Notes under the pieces: generated by a model | Seen by the model: only the letters and a program-made list of their open reading frames with translations | Told to the model about the DNA's origin: nothing | Database searches by the model: none | Translations under genes and position numbers: made by a program | Part shown: piece after piece, positions 16,889 through 25,224 of the stretch | Layout of the letters: every line of letters starts with the position of its first letter | Numbering within the stretch: the first letter of the stretch is position 1 | NCBI RefSeq assembly: GCF_001528665.1 | Contig: NZ_BBYJ01000017.1 | Location: 348,828-412,827 of the forward strand | Direction of reading: 5' to 3' | Origin: Microtetraspora malaysiensis | GTDB taxonomy: Bacteria; Actinomycetota; Actinomycetes; Streptosporangiales; Streptosporangiaceae | Length of the DNA: 64,000 nucleotides

Positions 16889-16946
16889 GGACGACGCCGC
16901 GAGGCGTCGTCCGGGAAAGCACCCGCGGGCCGGGACGGCCCGCGGA
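16889..16946. terminator. Two tandem GC-rich hairpins between convergent genes
   Basis: The first hairpin has ACGACGCC (16891-16898) pairing with GGCGTCGT (16903-16910), extended by GG and CC on its outside. The second has CCGCGGGCC (16924-16932) pairing with GGCCCGCGG (16938-16946). Neither is followed by a T-run on either strand. They sit between olsA and the convergent secreted-protein gene and probably serve as a bidirectional termination or 3'-end stabilising region. The 260-base interval holds nothing else recognisable. Confidence 0.65.
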
Positions 16947-17035
16947 AAAGACCTGCGGAAAAAACCTAGCGGGGTGTCCACGAACCTTGGCCGGGTCGGG
17001 TCCTTCGATCCCGGTGAACGGTTATGGACAGCGCG

Positions 17036-17599
17036 CTAGCGGACGACCGCGGTCTTGACCTTCTTGGTGTAGATCCAGCCCTTGATGCCGAGCTCCTTCA
17101 GGCGCTTCTTGTCGAGGTCCTCGGCGCCGTGCGGAACGTCGAAGTTGATCGCGCCGACCGCGCCCACCTGGGCGCCGCGCGCGGTCTTCTTGAGGCGGAA
17201 CTGGATGGAGAGCCAGTCGCTCTCGTCCACCTCAAGGACGTGCGGGGTCCAGCACCAGAACTCGCTGCCCTCCCAGTCGCACTCGGTGCCCTTGGGACCG
17301 TTCCAGTAGAGCTTCTTCTTGGTGTCCACACCCTTGGGCAGGGTGCCGCCGATCCAGTAGTAGTCCGCGTCGTACGGACCGGTGTTGGTCGCGGTGAAGG
17401 TGTACTTGACCAGGCCGCCGGGCTTGGCCTTCTTGGTGTACTTGACGTTCGAGATCTTGAAGACGCTGAACGGGTCGCTGGCCGTGGTGGCGGCGGTCGT
17501 CGCCGCCGTGGCCCCGGCCGGCGCCGCGGCGAGCAGCGTGGTGCCCGCGAGCGGGGCGACCAGCGCGAGCATGGCGATCTTGGCGATCGGCTGACGCAT
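17036..17599 (-). CDS. Secreted protein with conserved-repeat/DUF11-like beta domain
   Basis: 187 residues with a classical signal peptide: a basic MRQPIAK start, a hydrophobic core and an alanine-rich cleavage region ending near ATAATTAATTA. The mature part is a beta-rich domain (FKISNVKYTKKAKPGGLVKY, FTATNTGPYDADYYWIGGT) with the look of DUF11/CARDB-type extracellular domains. It has two cysteines (TECDWEGSEFWCW) that could form a disulfide, and many lysines. It is a single-gene unit with its own predicted promoter (17664-17692). I cannot assign a function; it is exported and probably cell-wall-associated or released. Confidence 0.75.
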   Translation of the reverse strand: MRQPIAKIAMLALVAPLAGTTLLAAAPAGATAATTAATTASDPFSVFKISNVKYTKKAKPGGLVKYTFTATNTGPYDADYYWIGGTLPKGVDTKKKLYWNGPKGTECDWEGSEFWCWTPHVLEVDESDWLSIQFRLKKTARGAQVGAVGAINFDVPHGAEDLDKKRLKELGIKGWIYTKKVKTAVVR

Positions 17600-17663
17600 G
17601 TGTTTTGTCTCCCAGAGAGGACTAAGGGGGGAAGAAGGAAAAGGCCCCCCAGTAAACGCTCAG

Positions 17664-17692
17664 GTTGTATCACCCGGGAGATCACCGGTAAA
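17664..17692 (-). promoter_or_regulatory. Predicted promoter of the secreted-protein gene
   Basis: On the minus strand, TTTACC (17687-17692) and TACAAC (17664-17669) are separated by 17 bases in a locally AT-rich patch. The predicted transcript would start about 58 bases before the ATG. This is inference from position and spacing only. Confidence 0.4.
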
Positions 17693-17768
17693 GATCTTTT
17701 TTATGAAAGTTTTACTGCTTCTCCGGTTTGGCGGGGAAATGTCGTGATCTGTCGGATTCTTTGACCGG

Positions 17769-18773
17769 CTAAAGGATGAGGTGCGTGTCGCCGAACTCGT
17801 GCCAGAGGTAGCCGCCGTCCAGCGCCGCCTGATAGGAGCGCGACAGCAGCTCGCGCCCGGCGACGGCGGACAGCATCATCAGATGGCTGGAGCGCGGCTC
17901 GTGCAGTCCGGTGATCAGCCCGTCCACCGCCCGTACGCCTTCGGAGGGTGTCACGACGTGCGACGTCCACCCCTCCGCCGCCTCCACCACACCGGTCCGC
18001 GCCGCGCTCTCCAGGGCGCGCACCACCGTGGTGCCCACGGCGACGACCCGTCCGCCGCCCTCGCGGGTCAGGTTCACCAGCCGGGCGGTGGACTCGGTCA
18101 CCCGGAAGCGCTCGGGATAGGGAGGCTCGTCCTTCTCCGGCGACGCCACGCCGGTGTGCAGCGTGACCGGCGCGACCACGACGCCACGCGCGACCAGGGC
18201 GGTGACCAGCTCGGCGGTGAAGGGACGGCCCGCGCTCGGCATCTCGGCGCTGCCCGGCGTGACGCCGAACACCGTCTGATAGTGGTCCAGCGGCCAGTCC
18301 CGCTCCACGTACGAGTAGCGGATCGGCACGCCGTGTTTGCGCAGGTAGCCCGGCACGTCGCGGTCCAGTTCCGCCCGCCACAGACGGGGCGTCTCCCGGC
18401 GCAGCAGCCGCAGCGTGGCCTGCCCGGGCAGGGGAAGCCACTCTCCCGGCGACCCGCCCGTGTAGGGCACGGTCCCGCGCTCCGTGCGACTGCGCAGCTC
18501 GACCAGCCACTCCCCGCCGGGCAGCTCGCCGGAGAAGTGCACCGCCAGGCGGTCGAGCCGCACCGCCGCCGCCGTGGTCGCCGAGTTGTTCACCACGAGG
18601 AGGTCGCCCGGCGCGAGGATCCCCGGCAGATCCCGGAACGCCCGATGCGCGATCTCCCCGGTGTCTTTGCGCGAGACGAGCATCCGCACACCGTCCCGCC
18701 CGAGGCCGCGCGCCTCCGGCGGCTCGTGTGCCTCCAGTACGGCGGGCAGCGTGAAGTCGACGGCCGGGCTCAT
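17769..18773 (-). CDS. queA: QueA-like S-adenosylmethionine:tRNA ribosyltransferase-isomerase, divergent
   Basis: A 334-residue QueA-family protein. The family frame is clear: DLLVVNNSATTAAAVRL near the start, then GTVPYTGGSPGEWLPLPG, then DHYQTVFG, VTLHTG and RVVAVGTTVVRALESAA. Two stretches that are near-invariant in classical QueA differ: PTAGLHF is replaced by PSAGRPF, and HVGAGTFQPV by HTGVASPEKD. Classical QueA makes epoxyqueuosine on tRNA; whether this branch does so is open, as no other queuosine gene is in the window. It overlaps the upstream SDR gene in ATGA. Confidence 0.8.
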   Translation of the reverse strand: MSPAVDFTLPAVLEAHEPPEARGLGRDGVRMLVSRKDTGEIAHRAFRDLPGILAPGDLLVVNNSATTAAAVRLDRLAVHFSGELPGGEWLVELRSRTERGTVPYTGGSPGEWLPLPGQATLRLLRRETPRLWRAELDRDVPGYLRKHGVPIRYSYVERDWPLDHYQTVFGVTPGSAEMPSAGRPFTAELVTALVARGVVVAPVTLHTGVASPEKDEPPYPERFRVTESTARLVNLTREGGGRVVAVGTTVVRALESAARTGVVEAAEGWTSHVVTPSEGVRAVDGLITGLHEPRSSHLMMLSAVAGRELLSRSYQAALDGGYLWHEFGDTHLIL

Positions 18774-19444
18774 TCCAGCGCGTCCCTCGTGAACCGGCCG
18801 CTGGCCGGGCGGGCGGCGACGAGGCGCAGCAGCGCGGGGGCGACGGTCTCCGGCTCGGGGGCGGCGGCCGCTTCCTCGGCGCCGACCGCGTCGGCGAGCA
18901 TCCGCGTACGCATCTCACCGGGATCGACCCACCAGATTGCGACGTCCGGCTCCTCGACGGCCAGTACGTTCGAGACCTGGTCGAGCGCGGCCTTCGTCGC
19001 GCCATAGCCGCCCCAGCCCTCGTACGGCTCGACGGCCGCGTCGGAGGAGATGTTCAGCACCGCTCCACCTGATTGGCGGAGGGCGGGCAGCGTGGCCTGG
19101 ATCAGCGCGAGCGGCGCGATCACGTTGGTCTCGAACAGGTCGCGCAGCCCGTCGAGCGGATATCCGGCCAGTGTGGGAAGCGGCGTCGGCCCCAGCCCGC
19201 TCGCGTTGTTCACCAGGAGATCGAGCCGGGGTGCGGCTTCCGCGAGGCGGGCCCGGTGGGCGGGGTCGGCCACGTCGCCCGCGATGGCCGCCACGTCGGC
19301 GGAGGTGTCGAGGTCGAAGGCGGCGGAGTGGAGGTCCTCCTCGCTCCGGGCGGTGAGGGTGAGGGCCCAGCCTTCCGCGGCGAGCGCCCGGGCGAGCGCC
19401 AGCCCGAGGCCGCGGGAGGCGCCGGTGATGAGTGCGTGCTTCAT
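18770..19444 (-). CDS. Short-chain dehydrogenase/reductase
   Basis: 224 residues from ATG 19444. Glycine motif TGASRGLGLA (about residues 6-15), NNASG, and the catalytic serine in LNISSDAAVEP followed by YGATKAAL with the active-site Tyr and Lys: a classical SDR that uses NAD(P). An in-frame start 12 codons upstream would add a hydrophilic extension with no support. The stop overlaps the queA start (ATGA), so the two are co-translated. The substrate is unknown, and pairing with a QueA-like enzyme gives no established pathway. Confidence 0.85.
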   Translation of the reverse strand: MKHALITGASRGLGLALARALAAEGWALTLTARSEEDLHSAAFDLDTSADVAAIAGDVADPAHRARLAEAAPRLDLLVNNASGLGPTPLPTLAGYPLDGLRDLFETNVIAPLALIQATLPALRQSGGAVLNISSDAAVEPYEGWGGYGATKAALDQVSNVLAVEEPDVAIWWVDPGEMRTRMLADAVGAEEAAAAPEPETVAPALLRLVAARPASGRFTRDALE

Positions 19445-19612
19445 GCCGCTGACGCTAGAAACCGGGCGGTCGTCGCACATCGGGCGAGAGGCCCCGCTCC
19501 GCCTCGGCAGTTGGCCCTAGGACCGTTGTCCAACCCGCCCAGGACGCGCGGGCGGGCCGTCACGTGAGCGGGCGGGCGCGGCGATGCCGCAAGCCCCCCA
19601 TATGGTGGGGGC

Positions 19613-20785
19613 GTGCCCGAGCGAACACCTCAACCGCCCCCGGTCGGCGAGTGCGACGCCCCCGCGCGCGACGCCGTCCTGCACGCGGTCAGCTCGGCCG
19701 TGCTCGCGGTCACCCGTCACCTGTCGGTGCGCGAGGTGCTGCAGGTTATCGTTCGGTCGGCGAGCCGGCTGCTCGACGCGCGCTACGCCGCGCTCGGCGT
19801 CCCCGATGACCAGGGCGCGTTCGCCGAGTTCGTCGCCGAGGGCATCTCCGAGGAGGAATGGGAGGCCATCGGCCCCACTCCGCGCCAGCACGGGATGCTC
19901 GGCGCGATGCTGCGCGACGGCGATCCGGTCCGGCTGGCCGACATCCGCCGGGATCCCCGGTTCGAGTGGTGGCCGCGGGCGCATCCCGTGCTCAAGGACT
20001 TCCTCGGCGTGCCCATCCGGGACGGCGACCAGGTCCTCGGCATCATCTTCCTCTCCAACAAGCGGACGCCGGGCGGGTTCACCGCCGCCGACGAGGGCCT
20101 GCTCACCATGTTCGCGGCACACGCCGCCATCGCCATCATCAACGCCCGGCTGTACGAGCGGGGGCGCGAGCTGACCGTGATCGAGGAGCGCACCCGTATG
20201 GCGCACGAGCTCCACGACGCGGTGTCGCAGAAGCTCTTCTCGCTGCGGCTGACCGCGCAGGCGGCCGGGTCGCTGCTGGAGACCGATCCCGGCCGGGCCG
20301 CCCGGGAGATCGATCAGGTCCAGCGCCTGGCGGGTGAGGCCCTGGCCGAGCTGCGCGCGGTGATCGTCGAGTTGCGCCCGGCCGAGCTGGACCGGCACGG
20401 CCTGGTCGAGACCCTGCGCAAGCACGTCCACCTGCTCGACCGGCTGCATCCGGTGTCGGCCCGGTTCACCTTCGACGGCGACCCGTCCGCCGCCAGAGCC
20501 GACGTCATGGCCGAGGTGACGGTGCTGCGGGTGGCGCAGGAAGCCCTGCACAACGCGGTACGGCACGCCGAGGCCGCCCACGTCGACGTACGGCTCTCGC
20601 GCCGCGACGGCGCGCTGGTCCTGGAGGTCGGCGACGACGGGAAGGGATTCGAACCGGACGCCGACCCGGTCAAGGGGCTCGGTCTGGCCTCGATGCGCGA
20701 CCGCGCGGAGAACGCCCGGGGATCGCTGGAGGTGGTGTCCGCGCCCGGGGCGGGCACCACGGTACGGCTGGTGGTGCCCGCATGA
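19613..20785 (+). CDS. Cytoplasmic GAF-domain sensor histidine kinase (NarL partner type)
   Basis: 390 residues with no membrane segment. A GAF sensor domain (about residues 25-180) leads into a HisKA_3 dimerisation region with [10 protein letters not shown] (197-206, His201 the likely phosphoacceptor), then an HATPase with HNAVRHAEA and GDDGKGFEP and [11 protein letters not shown]. It resembles DevS-like kinases but has one GAF domain, so its signal could be a ligand, light, redox state or gas. GTG 19613 is the only suitable start. The stop overlaps the response-regulator start (ATGA), making them a cognate pair. Confidence 0.9.
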   Translation: MPERTPQPPPVGECDAPARDAVLHAVSSAVLAVTRHLSVREVLQVIVRSASRLLDARYAALGVPDDQGAFAEFVAEGISEEEWEAIGPTPRQHGMLGAMLRDGDPVRLADIRRDPRFEWWPRAHPVLKDFLGVPIRDGDQVLGIIFLSNKRTPGGFTAADEGLLTMFAAHAAIAIINARLYERGRELTVIEERTRMAHELHDAVSQKLFSLRLTAQAAGSLLETDPGRAAREIDQVQRLAGEALAELRAVIVELRPAELDRHGLVETLRKHVHLLDRLHPVSARFTFDGDPSAARADVMAEVTVLRVAQEALHNAVRHAEAAHVDVRLSRRDGALVLEVGDDGKGFEPDADPVKGLGLASMRDRAENARGSLEVVSAPGAGTTVRLVVPA

Positions 20786-21411
20786 TCCACGTCCTGATCG
20801 CCGACGACCATCCCGTCGTCCGCCAGGGTCTGCGCACCTTCCTGGAGATCCAGGAGGACCTGGCCGTGGTGGGCGAGGCCGCCGACGGCGCGGAGGCGGT
20901 CGCGCTGACCGAGTCGCTGCGGCCGGACATCCTGCTCCTCGACCTCAAGATGCCCGTGCTCGACGGCCTGGGCGCGCTGACCCGGCTCGGCTCCGCCGGC
21001 GCCCTCGGCACCAGGGTGATCGTGTTGACCTCGGTCAGCGACCGCGCGGACGTCGCGCCCGCGATGCGGGCCGGCGCGGCCGGATTCCTGTACAAGGACG
21101 TCGATCCCACCGCCCTCGTCCAGGCCATCCGGGCGGTCCACGGGGGGCAGGTGCTGCTCGCGCCCGAGGCGGCCGAGGCCATGATCTCCGGCGACGACCG
21201 CCCCGCGGCCGACGCCGGCGCGGCCCTGACGGAGCGGGAGCGCGAGGTGCTGCGGCTGATCGCCGGAGGCCGGTCCAATCGCGAGATCGCCAGAGAGCTG
21301 CTCGTCGCGGAGAAGACCGTGAAGACCCACGTCTCCAACGTCCTGATGAAGCTCGGCGTGCAAGACCGCACCCAGGCCGCCCTCTACGCGGTACGGCATG
21401 GCCTCGGCTGA
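20782..21411 (+). CDS. NarL/FixJ-type response regulator
   Basis: 209 residues: a receiver domain with [12 protein letters not shown] (acidic pocket), the phosphoacceptor Asp54 in [12 protein letters not shown], and the conserved lysine in [10 protein letters not shown] LuxR-type HTH follows: [22 protein letters not shown] then [16 protein letters not shown]. It is translationally coupled to the GAF kinase. Target genes are not evident. The converging gene ends only 5 bases downstream. Confidence 0.95.
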   Translation: MIHVLIADDHPVVRQGLRTFLEIQEDLAVVGEAADGAEAVALTESLRPDILLLDLKMPVLDGLGALTRLGSAGALGTRVIVLTSVSDRADVAPAMRAGAAGFLYKDVDPTALVQAIRAVHGGQVLLAPEAAEAMISGDDRPAADAGAALTEREREVLRLIAGGRSNREIARELLVAEKTVKTHVSNVLMKLGVQDRTQAALYAVRHGLG

Positions 21412-21415
21412 GGGG

Positions 21416-22138
21416 TCAGCCCTGCGGCTGCCCCTCCACGATGGCGTGGTGGGCGGCGACCCGTGCCCGCCGTACGGCCCGGTCCAGCTCGCGCAGGGCC
21501 TCGCCGCGTGCGGCGAGCTGGCCGGAGGTCAGGCCGCGCTCCCCGGCGAGGCGGAGCGCCTCGGACAGCCGCGCGGCGAGCGCGCCCACCCGGTGGGCCC
21601 GTCCCGGATAGCCCGGGGCGAGCGTCTCGTGGGCGTCCCTCAGGCTTGGCGCGCCGGGGGCGGGCCCCGCCACGCCACGCAGGGCGTCGGTGGCGGCGCG
21701 CATCGCGCCGGTGAGCGCCTGCTCGGCCTCCGCCAGCGACGGTACGTAGGGCTCGCTGTCCGCCGACTCGACGGCCGTCCAGCGCACCCCGGCATACGAG
21801 GAGCCGCGCCGGTCCGGTGCGGGCACCAGGCCGAGGCGACGGCCGCGCAGCACGGCGATCACGGCCTGGCCGGCGTCGATGGCGCTCATGTTGAACGCGG
21901 GCGGCCCGGCCAGCCCGAGCGGGTCGCCGGGCACCGGCAGGGCCAATCGGAACGAACCGAGCCCTTCGGAGCGGAGCTCGGCGAGGAACGCGCGGAGCGT
22001 CGACTCCCGCGGCCCGTCGGCCACGACCTGGGGGCCGCCGGCCCGCTCGACGTGGTCCACGGCCTCGTCCAGCCCGACGTGCCCGCCCAGCCAGGCGTTC
22101 CCCCACGAGACGAGGACGGCTGAGATCGGTGAATCCAT
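21416..22138 (-). CDS. Conserved actinobacterial protein of unknown function
   Basis: 240 residues from ATG 22138 (a GTG at 22144 is possible). The N-terminal half is a mixed alpha/beta region beginning ISAVLVSWGNAWLGGHVGLDEAVDHV. The C-terminal half is helical, with repeated Ala/Arg/Glu patterns (LSEALRLAGERGLTSGQLAAR) that suggest a coiled-coil. There is no signal peptide or membrane segment. It is divergent from the ABC ATPase with 69 bases between the starts and ends 4 bases from the convergent regulator. I do not recognise a family, and the context does not point to a job. Confidence 0.7.
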   Translation of the reverse strand: MDSPISAVLVSWGNAWLGGHVGLDEAVDHVERAGGPQVVADGPRESTLRAFLAELRSEGLGSFRLALPVPGDPLGLAGPPAFNMSAIDAGQAVIAVLRGRRLGLVPAPDRRGSSYAGVRWTAVESADSEPYVPSLAEAEQALTGAMRAATDALRGVAGPAPGAPSLRDAHETLAPGYPGRAHRVGALAARLSEALRLAGERGLTSGQLAARGEALRELDRAVRRARVAAHHAIVEGQPQG

Positions 22139-22207
22139 GCGCACCCGATCCACGATATGCCGACCGGCTGCAATAGTTTTATCTGAGTAACCACAGGAGG
22201 GGGCCAC

Positions 22208-22996
22208 ATGGGCGGTCAGGTGCTGCGGCTGCGGGATGTCACGGTTCGCAGGGACGGCGCCGCGCTGTTGCGCGCCATCGACTGGTCCGTCCGCGAGGAC
22301 GAGCGCTGGGTCGTCATCGGCCCCAACGGAGCGGGCAAGACCACGTTGCTGCAGGTGGCTGCGGCGCTGCTCTTCCCCGCCGAGGGAGCGGTCGAGATCC
22401 TCGGCGAGCGGCTCGGCCAGGCCGACGTCTTCGACCTGCGCCCCCGGATCGGCCTCGCCAGCTCGGCGCTGGCCGAGCGGGTGCCGCCGGACGAGAAGGT
22501 CATCGACCTGGTGCTGACCGCTTCCTACGCCATCCTCGGCCGGTGGAACGAGGAGTACGACTCCCACGACGTCACCCGCGCGGTCGAGCTCATCGACCAG
22601 CTCGGCTGCGCCCACCTGATCAGGCGGCGCTTCGGCACCCTCTCCGAGGGAGAACGCAAGCGGGTGCAGATCGCCCGCGCCCTGATGCCGGACCCCGAGC
22701 TGCTGCTGCTCGACGAGCCCGCCGCCGGGCTCGACGTGGCCGGGCGCGAGGACCTCGTCCGCCGTCTCGGCGGGCTGGCTCGCGACCCCAAGGCGCCGAC
22801 GATGGTCCTGGTCACCCATCACGTCGAGGAGATCCCGAGCGGATTCACCCACGTGATGCTGCTGCGCCACGGCTCCGTGGTCGCCCAGGGGCCGGTGGAG
22901 TCGGTGATGACCGGGGACAACCTGTCCCGCACGTTCGGCGTGCCGCTGCGGCTTGAGCGCGGGTCCGGCGACCGCTGGTACGCCCGCCCGTTCTGA
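22208..22996 (+). CDS. Orphan ABC ATPase (ModF/YlmA-like)
   Basis: 262 residues with one nucleotide-binding domain: Walker A GPNGAGKTT (about residues 38-46), Q-loop region, signature TLSEGERKRVQIARAL, Walker B LLLLDEP, and the switch histidine in VLVTHHVEEIP. The signature has LSEGE rather than LSGGQ, as in the ModF/YlmA subgroup. No permease gene is adjacent. Such solitary ATPases may act in a soluble role or serve a distant transporter. AGGAGGG lies upstream of ATG 22208. Its stop codon lies in a 26-bp tandem repeat. Confidence 0.85.
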   Translation: MGGQVLRLRDVTVRRDGAALLRAIDWSVREDERWVVIGPNGAGKTTLLQVAAALLFPAEGAVEILGERLGQADVFDLRPRIGLASSALAERVPPDEKVIDLVLTASYAILGRWNEEYDSHDVTRAVELIDQLGCAHLIRRRFGTLSEGERKRVQIARALMPDPELLLLDEPAAGLDVAGREDLVRRLGGLARDPKAPTMVLVTHHVEEIPSGFTHVMLLRHGSVVAQGPVESVMTGDNLSRTFGVPLRLERGSGDRWYARPF

Positions 22997-23057
22997 CCGG
23001 CACGACCGACCGTCCGTTCTGACCGGCACGGCCGACCGTCCGTTCTGACCGGCACGG
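22988..23057 (+). repeat. 26-bp tandem repeat (about 2.7 copies) spanning the ABC ATPase stop codon
   Basis: Units start at 22988, 23014 and 23040, each beginning CCGTTCTGACCGGCACG. The first two differ by one base. The TGA of CCGTTCTGA is the stop of the ABC gene (22994-22996) and is copied in each unit. The period is not a multiple of three, so the extra stops are in other frames. Confidence 0.9.
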
Positions 23058-23234
23058 GCGGCCGCCAGGGCCGGGCTGATCGACGTCGTCGCCGACCGGC
23101 CGCCTTCCCGCGCGGCCGGTCGGCGGACGGAGGTTGTGCCTCCCGGCCGGCGGTCGGCCTCGCCGTACCCCGGCTGGACAATCGCGGCGGACCTCCATCT
23201 ACCATCGGGCGATAGCCGTTCGAGGGAGCAGGAC

Positions 23235-23981
23235 TTGACGCCGTTGGAGGCGGTCGCGGTCTTCGCGGCCGGGGTCGGGGCCGGTGGCATCAACGTGGTC
23301 GTCGGATCGGGCTCGCTCATCACGTTTCCCACGTTGCTGGCGGTCGGCCTGCCTCCCGTCGTGGCGAACGTCTCCAACAACATCGGGATGGTCCCCGGCG
23401 GCGTGACCGGCGTGCTGGGCTACCGGCCCGAGCTCACCGGCCAGCGTTCCCGGCTGCTGCGGCTCGGCGTGGCGTCCGTCATCGGCTCGCTCATCGGCGC
23501 GGTGCTGCTGCTCCGGCTGCCCGAGACGGTCTTCAAGTTCATCGTCCCCGTTCTGATCGGGGCTGCCTGCGTGCTGGTCGTCGTGCAGCCGAAGCTCAAC
23601 GGCTGGCTGGCCGGACGGCGTACGCACCCGCACGGCGGCCCCTGGCTGTGGCTGACCGTGCTCGGCGCCGGCATCTACGGCGGATATTTCGGCGCTGCCC
23701 AGGGCGTCGTGCTGATCGGCCTGCTCGGGATCTTCCTCGACGAGGAACTGCAACGGATCAACGCGGCGAAGAACTTCCTGTCGCTGCTGGTCAACCTGAC
23801 GGCCGCGATCCTGTTCTCCCTGGTCACGCAGGTGGACTGGCTCGCCGCGCTCCTGGTCGCGCTGGGCACCGGGGTCGGCGGGTTCGTGGGCGCCCGGCTG
23901 GGCCGCAGACTGCCCGCCCCGGTGCTGCGCGCCGTGATCGTCTGCATCGGAGTCGTGGCGATCGCCAAGCTGCTCACGTGA
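23235..23981 (+). CDS. TauE/SafE-family membrane permease
   Basis: 248 residues and about eight hydrophobic segments: VFAAGVGAGGINVVVGSGSL at the N-terminus and the matching internal repeat GAGIYGGYFGAAQGVVLIGL in the second half. This two-repeat pattern is typical of the TauE/SafE (sulfite/organosulfonate exporter) family. TTG 23235 is chosen because the preceding GAGGGAGCAGG is a good ribosome-binding site; an open frame continues 33 codons upstream without one. The substrate is unknown. The end of the gene is a 20-bp tandem duplication. Confidence 0.85.
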   Translation: MTPLEAVAVFAAGVGAGGINVVVGSGSLITFPTLLAVGLPPVVANVSNNIGMVPGGVTGVLGYRPELTGQRSRLLRLGVASVIGSLIGAVLLLRLPETVFKFIVPVLIGAACVLVVVQPKLNGWLAGRRTHPHGGPWLWLTVLGAGIYGGYFGAAQGVVLIGLLGIFLDEELQRINAAKNFLSLLVNLTAAILFSLVTQVDWLAALLVALGTGVGGFVGARLGRRLPAPVLRAVIVCIGVVAIAKLLT

Positions 23982-24000
23982 TCGTCAAGCTGCTCGCCTG
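23961..24000 (+). repeat. 20-bp tandem duplication copying the permease stop region
   Basis: ATCGCCAAGCTGCTCACGTG (23961-23980) is followed directly by ATCGTCAAGCTGCTCGCCTG (23981-24000), 17 of 20 identical. Each copy ends in TG followed by A, so each creates a TGA: the first is the real stop (23979-23981), the second lies at 23999-24001. Confidence 0.85.
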
Positions 24001-24049
24001 ATCGGGGGGCGCTCGTCGTATCGCGGGGCGCGGTCGCGCCGGCGAGAGG

Positions 24050-24829
24050 TCAGCGCGCCTCGCGGCCCAGCTCGGCGCCGACCTCGGCGGCGGTCCGCTT
24101 GAGCGCCTCCGCGAGCGGTGAGCGGGTGCCCTCGGGAACGGAGGCGGTCGTCCCGACGATCGCCATGGCGGCGACGAGCGTGTTGCCGCGGAACAGCGGC
24201 GCCGCGATGCTGCGTACCCCGTTGACCGACGGGGTGTTGGCCGAGATGTTGTTCCGCCGGATCTTCTCCAGCTCGCGGCGCAACTCGGCGTTCGCCTGCA
24301 CGTCCTCCGCGAGCCCCGGCACCTCCTCCTCCGGCAGGAACGCGCAGAAGACCCGGCCCTGGGCCGATTCGGTGCGCGACAGCCGAGAGCCGGTGCGCAC
24401 GCTGACCCGGATGATCCGGTCGGTGTTGTCGTCCACCCGCACCACGACCGCCGTGTCGCCGTCCCAGACGCTCAGCACCACGGTCTCGTCGATCTCGCGC
24501 ACCAGCCGCTGCATGTACGGCCCGGCGATGCCGACGACCGGCATCCCGGCCCGCGCGGCGGCTGACAGCGTCAGGATCTGCGGGCCGAGGGAGTACAGCG
24601 CCTCGCGGTCGTCGTAGCGCAGCAGGTTGCTCTCGCGCAGCGCCTTCGTGTACCGATGCGCGGTCGCCTTGCTGGTGCCCAGGCTGCTGGTGATCTCGTT
24701 CAGGCTGAGCTGGGGGCGGCTGACCGTGAACGCGCTGAGGATCAGTGCGGCACGCTGGACGGTCTGGATGGCCGGAGCCGCCTTCGCGTCGGCGGAGTCC
24801 TCATGAACGGGCCTGGCGGCATCACCCAT
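24050..24829 (-). CDS. IclR-family transcriptional regulator
   Basis: 259 residues. An N-terminal winged HTH (QTVQRAALILSAFT, LNEITSSLGTSKATAHRYTKAL) is followed by the IclR effector domain (GPYMQRLVREIDETVVLSVW, RGNTLVAAMAIVG). IclR regulators bind small organic acids or aromatic intermediates and control nearby catabolic genes, often their own. No catabolic operon adjoins it, so the target is unclear. The divergent neighbour (24969) is a small protein of unknown function. The shared 139-base interval should hold the operator. Confidence 0.9.
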   Translation of the reverse strand: MGDAARPVHEDSADAKAAPAIQTVQRAALILSAFTVSRPQLSLNEITSSLGTSKATAHRYTKALRESNLLRYDDREALYSLGPQILTLSAAARAGMPVVGIAGPYMQRLVREIDETVVLSVWDGDTAVVVRVDDNTDRIIRVSVRTGSRLSRTESAQGRVFCAFLPEEEVPGLAEDVQANAELRRELEKIRRNNISANTPSVNGVRSIAAPLFRGNTLVAAMAIVGTTASVPEGTRSPLAEALKRTAAEVGAELGREAR

Positions 24830-24968
24830 GTCAGTTCACCCCGGTCGGTGCGGTTTGTCGTTCGTTGCGTTCTGCGAGACAGCATCCTGTCATCCAGAAT
24901 ATTTCCTGTCGACGGTCGTCGGTCCGATCCGCCGGATCGCACAGGTGATCGATGGTTGTTCGCCGGGT

Positions 24969-25211
24969 ATGTACTTCTTTGTGAAGGGCGACCGGGTAGA
25001 AATAGTCATCGATGCGGGCGGCACCCCCCGCACCTACGAAGTGGTCGCGACCAGGGCGGGCAGGCGGGTCGAGATCACCACAGGCCGCGGCATCGTCGAG
25101 GTCAGCGAGGTCACGCGGACCGGCACCCCCGTCCGCACCGCGCGTTTCATGTCCAGCCGCATCCTCGCGCTGGTCGAGCATCCCGTGGACGAACGCCGTC
25201 CCGACGACTGA
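24969..25211 (+). CDS. Small beta-rich protein of unknown function
   Basis: 80 residues from ATG 24969: MYFFVKGDRVEIVIDAGG, then TYEVVATRAGRRVEITTGRGIVEVSEVTRTG. Alternating hydrophobic and charged residues suggest a small all-beta fold of SH3 or barrel type. Upstream in-frame codons run into the IclR promoter and are unlikely. There is no export signal. It is convergent with the Rieske gene. I do not recognise the family. Confidence 0.6.
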   Translation: MYFFVKGDRVEIVIDAGGTPRTYEVVATRAGRRVEITTGRGIVEVSEVTRTGTPVRTARFMSSRILALVEHPVDERRPDD

Positions 25212-25224
25212 GAGGGCCCGGCCG

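Noticed and set aside
22139-23383. A ~415-codon upstream extension of the unknown protein ending at 21416
   Set aside because: It runs antisense through the ABC ATPase and its 26-bp repeat. The ATG at 22138 begins a compositionally normal protein.
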